This document shows positions 7,353 to 13,963 of a DNA stretch of 39,853 nt, in pieces. Both the position numbers and the translations under genes were made by a program. How positions within the stretch are numbered: the first letter of the stretch is position 1; each line of letters opens with the position of its first letter. The notes below the pieces were generated by a model. The model was not told where the DNA came from and searched no databases. It worked only from the letters and a program-made list of their open reading frames with translations. Source of the DNA: Hydrogenophaga sp. (GTDB taxonomy: Bacteria > Pseudomonadota > Gammaproteobacteria > Burkholderiales > Burkholderiaceae_C); contig JALOSN010000001.1 of the NCBI GenBank assembly GCA_025458415.1, forward strand, positions 1 through 39,853, given 5' to 3'.

Positions 7353-7674
7353 CGCATCCGGATGGGTAGTTTCGCTCAGGACAGATGGTTTCGTAATGAG
7401 GTCAGGTCGCACGAACCATTCCGGTTCGGTGAGTCTGCCTCATCACGCCACCGAAACGTCACTGGAAAAGAGGATGTACCGTATGACCATTTGGGTCGCA
7501 AGCGCAAACGCCGCCAGGATCTGTTGCACGCGGAGACGAAACGCATTGCACACCTCACAGGCAGGATCAGCCAACTTGACGTTATTGACCGACGCATCTG
7601 CGTTCCCGATTCTGGAGAGTGTGGCGTATCACCCTGCCGGCCTGCTGTGAAGGCTGCAACTCCACAGCCCGCAT
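7353..7674. other. Gene-free stretch before ynfA
   Basis: I find no supported gene in these 322 bases. Several open frames cross it on both strands, but their translations lack hydrophobic pattern, motifs or ribosome sites. It is the convergent space between the plus-strand metal operon and minus-strand ynfA. Confidence 0.5.
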
Positions 7675-7998
7675 TCAGGTTCGAGGTTGGTACGCAATGA
7701 TCGCCATACCCGCCAGCGTGACGGCCACACCGGCCAGATCCCAGGAGGTCGGGCGAACGCCATCGACCCACCAAAGCCACGCTAGCGCCACCGCCACATA
7801 AACCCCGCCGTAGGCCGCGTAGACGCGACCCGATGGCGCGGCGTGCAGGGTGAGCAGCCAGGCGAATGTGGCCAGGCTCGCGGCCGCTGCGGGCAACAGC
7901 CACCAACTCGAGCCCTGACCGCGCAGCCACAGCAGAGGCAAATAGCAACCAACGATCTCGGCGATGCCGGTGGCGAGGAAGAGCAGCAGGGTTCTCAC
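7675..7998 (-). CDS. ynfA: YnfA family (UPF0060) small membrane protein
   Basis: A 107-residue protein with four membrane helices, recognised from LFLATGIAEIVGCYLPLLWL at the start, then HAAPSGRVYAAYGGVYVAVA and WWVDGVRPTSWDLAG. This is the full length of the family, which is related in fold to small multidrug resistance proteins; the physiological substrate is not established. It lies on the minus strand 15 bases after the SCO gene, so the two may share a transcript. Confidence 0.92.
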   Translation of the reverse strand: MRTLLLFLATGIAEIVGCYLPLLWLRGQGSSWWLLPAAAASLATFAWLLTLHAAPSGRVYAAYGGVYVAVALAWLWWVDGVRPTSWDLAGVAVTLAGMAIIAYQPRT

Positions 7999-8013
7999 GA
8001 CGACAACAAGTTC

Positions 8014-8667
8014 TCAGACATCCATGGACTTCAACAGGGTCAGGATGTCTTCGGCGATCACAGCTGGCTCGGCGCCGTAACTCGAATACAACCGTACCGC
8101 GCCGTTGGTGTCGAACACATACTCGCCCGCCGAATGGTCCATCGTGTACGAGGTGGAAGTCGTGCCTTCAACTTTGCGGTAGGTGATCTTGAAGCTGTCG
8201 GCCACGGCCTTGAGTTCAGCCGGTTCGGGACGCAGCGCCAGAAAGCCCGGGTCGAAGTTGGTCATGTACTCCTTGAGCAACGGCAGTGTGTCGCGCTCCG
8301 GGTCCACCGTGATGAAGAGCACCTGCAGCCGACTGCCCTGACCGCCCATGAGACGCTTCACCTCAGCCAGGGTGATCATGGAAGTGGGGCACACATCAGG
8401 GCACTGGGTGAAGCCGAAGAACACCACCACCACCTTGCCGCGAAAGTCGGCCATGGTGCGCACCTGCCCGGTGTGGTCGGTGAGCTTCAGGTCTTGCGCA
8501 AAGGTGGCGCCTGTGATGTCCGTGCTCTTGAACGTGGGCGCCTGGGGTGAGCAGCCCGCGAGGAAACCACCCGCTGTGAGCCGGATGAGACTCCTGTCTG
8601 CATAACGGCCTTGCTGCCCAGCTTCCCTATCGGATTGCCCCCACCCCGGTTTGACCTGTTGACCCAT
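8014..8667 (-). CDS. SCO1/SenC copper chaperone lipoprotein
   Basis: A thioredoxin-fold copper protein of the SCO family, by family helping to load copper into cytochrome oxidase or acting in copper/redox defence. The copper site is clear: CPDVCP in FGFTQCPDVCPTS, plus the distal His in TMDHSAGEYVFD. The N-terminus is odd, with about 27 polar residues before RLTAGGFLAGC, a lipobox-like sequence whose Cys would be lipidated. AGGAAG lies 7 bases before the ATG at 8667 (a GTG at 8670 is in frame), which supports this start despite the long polar leader. It is on the minus strand, upstream of ynfA. Confidence 0.9.
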   Translation of the reverse strand: MGQQVKPGWGQSDREAGQQGRYADRSLIRLTAGGFLAGCSPQAPTFKSTDITGATFAQDLKLTDHTGQVRTMADFRGKVVVVFFGFTQCPDVCPTSMITLAEVKRLMGGQGSRLQVLFITVDPERDTLPLLKEYMTNFDPGFLALRPEPAELKAVADSFKITYRKVEGTTSTSYTMDHSAGEYVFDTNGAVRLYSSYGAEPAVIAEDILTLLKSMDV

Positions 8668-8866
8668 CACATCACTTCCTGAGAGCTCTCCTTCAAAACG
8701 GTTTCTGTGCGTTTGGTGTTCAGCTCATTGTGGTGGTCTCAATGAGAAGGCGTGGACCGATCTTCATCGTCGCATGCTGTTTGTGGGGATGACCCAGGTC
8801 ACCATGCACCTGGAGATCTGGACTCCAGCTTCCGATCCGAGCTGCACGGGGTGTATTGAAAAAAGT

Positions 8867-8894
8867 TGTCACGTTTTTTCATGCTGTTGCGACC
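8867..8894 (+). promoter_or_regulatory. Weak ECF-type promoter before the DUF4148 gene
   Basis: TGTCACG, a 16-base spacer and CGACC resemble the TGTAAC-N-CGAC signature before the nearby sigma factor and bufA, with one change in the -35 core. It ends 53 bases before the DUF4148 ATG. On its own the match would not be convincing; it is listed because of the series. Confidence 0.3.
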
Positions 8895-8947
8895 AAGGTC
8901 ATGACGGCACTGCAATTCGCAGCGTCGCAAACCCGAAAGGAATCATC

Positions 8948-9259
8948 ATGAAAAACCTGATCATCGCAAGCCTGATGGCTGTCACCTCACTTGGCGCCAT
9001 GGCCAACTCCAGCATCGGCGAAAACTGGGGCCAAGACATGGTCAGAAACGGCCCTGGCCTGACACGGGCCCAAGTGGTTGCAGAGCTCCGCGAAGCCCTA
9101 GGCAACGGCACGATCGCCTATGGGGAAGCAACGCCCGCGTCCAACTCAGCGCCTTTGACCTCGGCACTGACGCGTCGCCAGGTACGGGACGAAGTGCAGG
9201 CGCTTCGCAAGGCTGGGAAGTTGCCAGTCCATAGCGAACGCGGCCGCGCTCAGTTCTGA
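8948..9259 (+). CDS. DUF4148 small exported protein
   Basis: A 103-residue protein with a signal peptide (MKNLIIASLMAVTSLGAMA, cleavage likely near residue 19-20) and a short mature part with a repeated pattern: GLTRAQVVAELREALGNG and LTRRQVRDEVQALRKAGK. This is the DUF4148 type common in Burkholderiales; the function is unknown. AAGGA lies 8 bases before the ATG at 8948. The frame is open to 8774, but that part is Cys-rich and non-homologous. Its position just before the sigma factor, with an ECF-like motif upstream, raises the possibility that it is part of the same metal response. Confidence 0.82.
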   Translation: MKNLIIASLMAVTSLGAMANSSIGENWGQDMVRNGPGLTRAQVVAELREALGNGTIAYGEATPASNSAPLTSALTRRQVRDEVQALRKAGKLPVHSERGRAQF

Positions 9260-9346
9260 TGGCAATGTTGTACGACCTCGCGGATGGCGGGACTGTGGTG
9301 GTGCCCCATCCGCTGGTCAGACAACATCAAAGACGGATAGTGGACA

Positions 9347-9373
9347 TGTAACGTCTGAGCGGGTTGGACGACT
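9347..9373 (+). promoter_or_regulatory. ECF promoter of the first sigma-factor gene
   Basis: TGTAACG, exactly 15 bases, then CGACT. The identical signature and spacing occur before bufA (11136-11162). The expected start of transcription, about 7 bases after the -10, falls past the ATG at 9378, which supports the ATG at 9432 as the true start of the sigma factor. Autoregulation is the natural reading. Confidence 0.7.
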
Positions 9374-9431
9374 TTGTATGGCAGCCCATGCTGTACCGAT
9401 TACCGACACAACTCCATTGAAGGGCAGACAC

Positions 9432-10043
9432 ATGACGTTCCAACCTGACATCCATCCACCCACTGCAGTCGGCGATCCAGCAATCCTCAAGGATCCCTGG
9501 ACACCCTTGCGTCAGCGCCTGGTTCGCCACGCCAGAATGGTGGTGCATGAACCCGCACTCGCCGAAGACCTGGCGCAGGAGACTTTGATGAGCGTGCTGG
9601 AGAGCCCGCGGGCTTACCGTGGTGAAGCCTCGCTCACCACCTGGGCCACCGCCATCCTGAAAAACAAGATCGCCGACTGGTACCGATCGCCACACCAGAA
9701 ACGCCGGGTCTACAACGCCGCCGACGAAGGGGAAACCGATCCGACTGAAGGGCTCTTCAACGAACAGGGAAGCTACCTGGAGCCGGTACCCGCCTGGCAG
9801 CAGCCCGAAGGTCGTGAGGCCCAGCGCCAGATCATGAGCACCCTTGAAGCTTGCCTGCGCCACCTGCCAGCACAGACGGGCCGCGTGTTCATGATGCGTG
9901 AGTGGCTTGGGTTCGAAACGCCTGAAATCTGCGAGCGGCTGGGGCTTAGCGCAGACAATTGCCGCATGGTTCTACACCGGGCCCGTATGGGCTTGCGCCA
10001 ATGTATGACTTCACATGGCCATACCGCAAGGAGCGCTGCATGA
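9432..10043 (+). CDS. ECF sigma factor of the bufferin locus
   Basis: A 203-residue extracytoplasmic-function sigma factor. Region 2 includes HEPALAEDLAQETLMSVLES and the helix GEASLTTWATAILKNKIADW; region 4 includes FMMREWLGFETPEICERLGL and SADNCRMVLHRARMGLR. AGGG lies 8 bases before the ATG at 9432. A longer form from 9378 lacks a ribosome site and would start before the predicted transcript. Its stop overlaps the anti-sigma ATG by 4 bases. The shared TGTAACG-N15-CGACT promoter suggests that it transcribes itself and bufA. The inducing signal is probably copper or another metal, inferred from the regulated operon. Confidence 0.9.
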   Translation: MTFQPDIHPPTAVGDPAILKDPWTPLRQRLVRHARMVVHEPALAEDLAQETLMSVLESPRAYRGEASLTTWATAILKNKIADWYRSPHQKRRVYNAADEGETDPTEGLFNEQGSYLEPVPAWQQPEGREAQRQIMSTLEACLRHLPAQTGRVFMMREWLGFETPEICERLGLSADNCRMVLHRARMGLRQCMTSHGHTARSAA

Positions 10044-10264
10044 ACATCTTTCATTCCTGTGAACGGGCCGCCGAGCTCATGTCACAGGCGCTGGATGAAC
10101 CTTTGGATCTGGCCGATCAGATGCGACTGCGCATTCATCTCAAGATGTGCGGCAATTGCCTGGAGGTCGAGAAACAGATGGGCCTGCTGCGATCGCTGAC
10201 AACGCAACTGGGCGCGCTTGCGCTGGATGACGACGCCGCCCCACTGAATGTTGAAGTGCGTTGA
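10040..10264 (+). CDS. Zinc-finger anti-sigma factor
   Basis: A 74-residue soluble protein with the zinc anti-sigma pattern: an early His-Cys (FHSCERAAELMSQ) and the H-x3-C-x2-C motif in RIHLKMCGNC. Such ZAS proteins hold an ECF sigma factor inactive and release it on oxidation or metal exchange at the Cys/His cluster. No membrane segment is present, so it would act in the cytoplasm. It overlaps the sigma gene by ATGA, so the two are translationally coupled. The same residues that bind zinc could let copper or other thiophilic metals be sensed directly, which is inference. Confidence 0.85.
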   Translation: MNIFHSCERAAELMSQALDEPLDLADQMRLRIHLKMCGNCLEVEKQMGLLRSLTTQLGALALDDDAAPLNVEVR

Positions 10265-10340
10265 AACGCCTGTCGCCTGATGGGCTAACGTTCATCGGCC
10301 TGAAAGAGATGAAGCTGCCACCCCATACCAAACACCTCCC

Positions 10341-10469
10341 ATGAGCGCCGTCGAAATGTATTGCGCTCAAAGCTGCGGCTATTGCAGCGCGGCCGAAAAT
10401 CTTCTGCGTCGAAAAGGCGACAAGCACTGCCAGAAATTTTCGGTGAATATGGTGAACACCCGGGCCTGC
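10341..10469 (+). pseudogene. Glutaredoxin-like fragment with early stop
   Basis: The translation starts MSAVEMYCAQSCGYCSAAEN and LLRRKG, which resembles the start of a GrxC-type glutaredoxin, with CGYC in place of the usual CPYC. After about 43 codons a TGA ends the frame, and no frame downstream shows the missing half (TVPQ-I and GG-D motifs). It is most simply a decayed glutaredoxin gene; a functional micro-protein with a CxxC is less likely. No good ribosome site is visible. Confidence 0.4.
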
Positions 10470-10532
10470 TGACCGAGAAGTCCTTCCTTGCACAAGATCG
10501 CAAAGACCCAGCTCTTGAGACAGACGCTCGTC

Positions 10533-10658
10533 TCACGGTTGCAACGAAGCGAACCTCACCATCTTGCCCCGCAACGCGGTGCGCTCAGCCGGGTCGATTG
10601 CCTTCGCTTGCGCTTTACCTCCCATCGCGCCCGGCGCCTTCGGATCGTTGGCACTCAT
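10533..10658 (-). CDS. 41-residue protein coupled to nrtS
   Basis: A small open frame, MSANDPKAPGAMGGKAQAKA then IDPAERTALRGKMVRFASLQ, whose ATG overlaps the nrtS stop codon as ATGA. The overlap and the protein-like, charged composition suggest a real gene, too short for most gene finders. It has no membrane segment, Cys or His, and I do not recognise its family. Being coupled to nrtS, it may assist that membrane protein; this is inference. Confidence 0.5.
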   Translation of the reverse strand: MSANDPKAPGAMGGKAQAKAIDPAERTALRGKMVRFASLQP

Positions 10659-10879
10659 TTCGGGGTCCTGTTCGACAGTTGATTGCGCGCCGCGCTGTAG
10701 CTGGAAACTGCATACGGCACCAGAAAGTTCAGCGCCACGTGGACCCAGGCAATGTCCCCGCCGGAAAAGATGGCGTCACCCTGGTTGATCAGATTGAGCA
10801 CGCAGCCCACGACGACCGAAACGCGCAAAGCGCCCACCACGATGGGTCGGGAAAACACCGTGCCGAAAAAGCGCTGCAT
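10655..10879 (-). CDS. nrtS: NrtS-like small membrane transporter subunit
   Basis: A 74-residue protein with two membrane segments: RPIVVGALRVSVVVGCVLNL and IAWVHVALNFLVPYAVSSYS, joined by NQGDAIFSGGD. This is the pattern of NrtS-type nitrate/nitrite transporter proteins. I chose the ATG at 10879 because GGAG lies 9 bases before it; the frame stays open to 11059, but the added part is not protein-like. On the minus strand between the sigma locus and bufA, it may be expressed from the ECF-like promoter at 11040-11067. Its role in a copper-response locus is unclear, and transport of another small ion cannot be excluded. Confidence 0.72.
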   Translation of the reverse strand: MQRFFGTVFSRPIVVGALRVSVVVGCVLNLINQGDAIFSGGDIAWVHVALNFLVPYAVSSYSAARNQLSNRTPK

Positions 10880-11039
10880 CGACTGCTCCGAGTGAGGGGG
10901 GTTCTGACGCCATGCCGCGAGACCTGATCGCAGGTCGCGATTCTCCCGCAGAAACTCCACCGCAAGCGCGCAGCACGCAAAGGTGCCCATCGAAAGTGCT
11001 AGCGGCCCATACCCGAACGCCATGTGTGTTGCCCTGTTT

Positions 11040-11067
11040 GGTCGCACCCGCAGCGCCATTTGTTACA
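11040..11067 (-). promoter_or_regulatory. ECF-like promoter facing nrtS
   Basis: On the minus strand TGTAACA, a 16-base spacer, then CGACC. The ten bases GCGGTGTAAC around its -35 are repeated exactly, in inverted orientation, at the bufA promoter (11132-11141), giving a divergent pair. The spacer is one base longer than at bufA. The leader to the chosen nrtS ATG would be about 155 bases. Confidence 0.45.
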
Positions 11068-11135
11068 CCGCACACAGCAGAGCCGTTTCCGATCCAGATC
11101 GCATACGGCCAACAACAAAAACTTGATCGAGGCGG

Positions 11136-11162
11136 TGTAACGATTTCAGGCCTGCAACGACT
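11136..11162 (+). promoter_or_regulatory. ECF promoter of the bufferin operon
   Basis: TGTAACG, 15 bases, CGACT: the same two boxes and spacing as before the sigma-factor gene at 9347. It ends 71 bases before the bufA ATG, leaving a leader of about 65 bases. Control by the neighbouring ECF sigma factor is strongly suggested. Confidence 0.7.
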
Positions 11163-11233
11163 ACTCCCTGCAAGCCCGGTTTATTGGCGAGCACCTTCCC
11201 CTCTCAACCTTCATCCAATTTCAGGAGATCACC

Positions 11234-11554
11234 ATGAATCACAGCATCACCCGCCGCAATGCCGCACAGATCGCCTCTGGCGCCGCCCTCGCGCTGGCCA
11301 TGGGTGCCGCCATGACGCTGGCTGCCAGCCCGGTCGCAGCCCAGAGCGCCGATAAAGAGAAGTGCTTTGGCGTCGCTCTCAAAGGCAAGAACGACTGCGC
11401 CGCCGGCCCTGGCACCAGCTGCGCCGGCACGTCCAAGGTCGACTACCAGGGCAACGCCTGGTCGCTGGTGCCGAAGGGCACCTGCGAGAAGACGGCTTCA
11501 CCGAAGTCGCCCACCGGTTTTGGCCAACTCAAGGAATTCAAGGAAAAGGCCTGA
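11234..11554 (+). CDS. bufA: Bufferin precursor BufA1 (DUF2282)
   Basis: A 106-residue precursor of a bufferin, a ribosomally made, modified peptide that binds copper in the periplasm. Residues 1-36 form a signal peptide with a two-arginine start (SITRRNAAQI) and an Ala-rich core ending AASPVAAQS. The mature part has four Cys at 44, 55, 63 and 84, in EKCFGVALKG, KNDCAAGPGTSCAGTSKVDY and VPKGTCEK, the DUF2282 pattern. In this family Cys residues are converted by the BufB/BufC enzyme pair to thiooxazole-type groups. AGGAG precedes the ATG. It is first in bufA-bufB-bufC-doxX and lies behind the ECF promoter at 11136. Confidence 0.92.
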   Translation: MNHSITRRNAAQIASGAALALAMGAAMTLAASPVAAQSADKEKCFGVALKGKNDCAAGPGTSCAGTSKVDYQGNAWSLVPKGTCEKTASPKSPTGFGQLKEFKEKA

Positions 11555-11599
11555 CCGCCTGAGCGCGACCGTTGGACAGCAGACACAGGAGACCTTGCC

Positions 11600-12577
11600 G
11601 TGACATCGACGCCAGCATCGGACTCCGTCAGCATGCCACCGGTCACGCTCATCCGCCCCTCTCGATCAGACCCTGAGTCGCTGTCACCGCGGGCGGGACT
11701 CGGGCTCAAACCCCAACATTTCGCCCACATCCACCAGCACCAGCCCGCTGTGGGCTTCTTCGAGGTGCACGCGGAAAACTTCCTAGTGGCCGGTGGACCC
11801 ATGCACCACCACCTCACCCGCATCCGCGAGCACTATCCGCTGAGCATCCACGGCGTGGGTCTGTCCATCGGGGGCGAGGATCCGCTGGATGCAGGCCACC
11901 TGGAAGCCGTGGCCTGCCTGGTCGAGCGCTACCAGCCAGCCGTGTTCTCTGAACATCTGGCCTGGTCGAGTCACGGCGGTGTCTTCTTCAATGACTTGTT
12001 GCCCCTGCCTTACAACCTGCCCACGCTGCAACGCGTGTGCGACCACATCGATCGGGTGCAAAGCCGCCTGGGGCGTCGCCTGTTGCTGGAGAACCCTTCC
12101 ACCTATGTGGCGTTCGTCAGTTCCACCTGGAGCGAAGGCGATTTTCTGCGCGAGGTAGTCCACCGCACCGGCTGCGGCCTGCTGCTCGATGTGAACAACG
12201 TCTATGTGTCCAGCATCAACCACGGCCAGGATCCCCGGCGCATTCTTTGCGAACTGCCCTGCCACGCCGCTGGTGAAATCCACCTGGCCGGTTTCGCCGA
12301 AGACATGGACGCTGCCGGCGATCGCCTCCTGATCGACACCCACGGCGCGCCCGTGGCCGAAACGGTCTGGGCGCTGTACGACACCGCACTGGCCATCACC
12401 GGCCCGCTGCCCACCCTGATCGAGCGCGACAACGACCTACCCGCTTTTGAGGTGTTGCTGCACGAGGCCCGCCTGGCCGAACAACACCTGTCAACCATTG
12501 CGCCAGCAATCCACGCGCGCACCCCCTGCCCCCGCGCGCCAACGCGCTACGCACCATCACGGGAGACCATCCCATGA
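11600..12577 (+). CDS. bufB: BufB, multinuclear iron oxidase (MNIO, DUF692)
   Basis: A 325-residue TIM-barrel enzyme of the MNIO (DUF692) family, which uses two or three iron ions and O2 to modify Cys residues of a partner peptide. Likely metal and active-site residues lie in VGFFEVHAENF (51-61), LSIHGVG (81-87), FSEHLAW (116-122), LLENPSTY (162-169), LLLDVNNVYVSSINHG (194-209) and EIHLAGF (226-232). The start is GTG at 11600, with AGGAG 8 bases upstream; the first 30 residues are a variable extension. It overlaps bufC by ATGA. The substrate is almost certainly the BufA just upstream. Confidence 0.92.
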   Translation: MTSTPASDSVSMPPVTLIRPSRSDPESLSPRAGLGLKPQHFAHIHQHQPAVGFFEVHAENFLVAGGPMHHHLTRIREHYPLSIHGVGLSIGGEDPLDAGHLEAVACLVERYQPAVFSEHLAWSSHGGVFFNDLLPLPYNLPTLQRVCDHIDRVQSRLGRRLLLENPSTYVAFVSSTWSEGDFLREVVHRTGCGLLLDVNNVYVSSINHGQDPRRILCELPCHAAGEIHLAGFAEDMDAAGDRLLIDTHGAPVAETVWALYDTALAITGPLPTLIERDNDLPAFEVLLHEARLAEQHLSTIAPAIHARTPCPRAPTRYAPSRETIP

Positions 12578-13344
12578 GCACGCTGCAGCACTGGTCCAAC
12601 GCCTTGCTCGATCCCACGCTGGCGGCGCCCACCGGACTGACCACCTGGAATCACAGCGACCCTGAGAAGCGCCTGGCTGTCTATCGCAACAACGTGATGG
12701 TCTCCTTGGTGGACGCGCTGGCCCAGACCTTTCCGGTGAGCTTGCAACTGGTGGGCGAGCCGTTCTTTCGTGCCATGGCCCAGGTCTTTGTGCGCGCCCA
12801 CCCGCCCCGTAGCCGCGTGCTTGCGAACTATGGCAACGACCTGCCTGGCTTCATCAGCTCGTTCCCTCCGGCCAAGGGTTTGCCGTACCTGGCCGATGTG
12901 GCGCAACTGGAATGGCTGCGCCTGCAGGCGCTGCATGCCGCCGACGCGCCGCCCCTTGACCTCGACGCGATTGCCCGCCTGCTGCAGGACACAGAGACAT
13001 TGCCCACGCTCCATTGGCAACTGTCACCTGATTTGCACCTGCTGCAGTCCGCCCATGCGGTGGTTTCCCTCTGGGCGGCCCATCAGCCCGAGAGCGGCAT
13101 GGTGCTTGAAAACGTCGATGTGGCCCAGCCGGAGTCGGCCCTGGTTTTTCGCAGCGGCCTCGACGTGATGGTGTTGCAGGTCGATTCCGGCCTGGCGACG
13201 CTGGTCGCAGCCCTGCAGGGCAACGCCAGCTTTGGTGATGCCATTGACCACGCATTTGGTGCTGCACCTGAATTCGATCTGTCAGCTGCCCTGGCGGTGC
13301 TGATCCGGCACGAACTGTTGATGGGGGCGCAACACCTGCACTGA
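12574..13344 (+). CDS. bufC: BufC, DUF2063 partner of BufB
   Basis: A 256-residue protein of the DUF2063 type that pairs with MNIO enzymes and is thought to present the precursor peptide to them. The N-terminal domain is clear: LQHWSNALLDP, RLAVYRNNVMVSLVDALAQT and FPVSLQLVGEPFFRAMA. The C-terminal half carries no catalytic motif, consistent with a substrate-recognition role. It starts inside the bufB stop codon (ATGA), so the two are translationally coupled. Confidence 0.9.
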   Translation: MSTLQHWSNALLDPTLAAPTGLTTWNHSDPEKRLAVYRNNVMVSLVDALAQTFPVSLQLVGEPFFRAMAQVFVRAHPPRSRVLANYGNDLPGFISSFPPAKGLPYLADVAQLEWLRLQALHAADAPPLDLDAIARLLQDTETLPTLHWQLSPDLHLLQSAHAVVSLWAAHQPESGMVLENVDVAQPESALVFRSGLDVMVLQVDSGLATLVAALQGNASFGDAIDHAFGAAPEFDLSAALAVLIRHELLMGAQHLH

Positions 13345-13407
13345 ACCTGACGGCAGTTGACCTCCTTCTATCGCTCACCACCACCCCAAGCCACCCAGGA
13401 GACCACC

Positions 13408-13938
13408 ATGAACACAGCCACCACCACCCAGGGTGCCGCAACCAGCGGCCTCATGACGCGCCTGACCAGCTTGCTGCAAGGCGTGCACAGCATGATGGGG
13501 CAATTGCCCAATGCCCTGCTGGCCTTCATTGCCCGCTTTTCCATCGCTGCGGTGTTCTGGAAATCTGGCCAGACCAAGATCGAAGGCCTGGCCATCGACA
13601 TCGTCAGCGGGACCTTCACACTGGGCATGCCCCGCCTGTCCGACAACGCAGTGTTTCTGTTCAAGGAGGAATACAAGCTCCCCGTCCTTCCGCCCGAGCT
13701 GGGTGCGGTGCTGGCGGCGCTGGGTGAGCACATCCTGCCCATTCTCATCCTTCTGGGCCTGGCGACCCGCCTCTCTGCCCTGGGCCTGCTGGTCATGACG
13801 CTGGTGATCCAGGTCTTCGTCTATCCCGACGCTTACGCCACCCATGGCACCTGGGCCGCCGTGTTGCTCTACCTCATGGCCCACGGTCCGGGCAAGCTGT
13901 CGATCGACGCCTGGATTGCCAGTCGCCACGGGCGCTGA
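13408..13938 (+). CDS. DoxX-family membrane protein of the bufferin operon
   Basis: A 176-residue membrane protein of the DoxX/DoxD family with about four helices. Visible marks are ALLAFIARFSIAAVFWKSGQ, the loop with KEEYKLPVLPPELGAVLAAL and GEHILPILILLGLATRLSAL. AGGAG precedes the ATG at 13408; an earlier frame start has no ribosome site. DoxX-type proteins often close bufferin operons and may supply redox equivalents or quinone contact for periplasmic chemistry, but this is not established. It follows bufC by 63 bases. Confidence 0.85.
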   Translation: MNTATTTQGAATSGLMTRLTSLLQGVHSMMGQLPNALLAFIARFSIAAVFWKSGQTKIEGLAIDIVSGTFTLGMPRLSDNAVFLFKEEYKLPVLPPELGAVLAALGEHILPILILLGLATRLSALGLLVMTLVIQVFVYPDAYATHGTWAAVLLYLMAHGPGKLSIDAWIASRHGR

Positions 13939-13963
13939 GCGCGCTGGCACGCGGGAGACCAGC

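Noticed and set aside
7396..7650. Plus-strand frame with a start slightly like host-attachment proteins (MTIWVASANAARI)
   Set aside because: The likeness stops after about 13 residues, and no ribosome site or further motif supports it.
8774..8947. N-terminal extension of the DUF4148 gene
   Set aside because: The extension is Cys-rich and not protein-like; the ATG at 8948 has a good ribosome site followed by a signal peptide.
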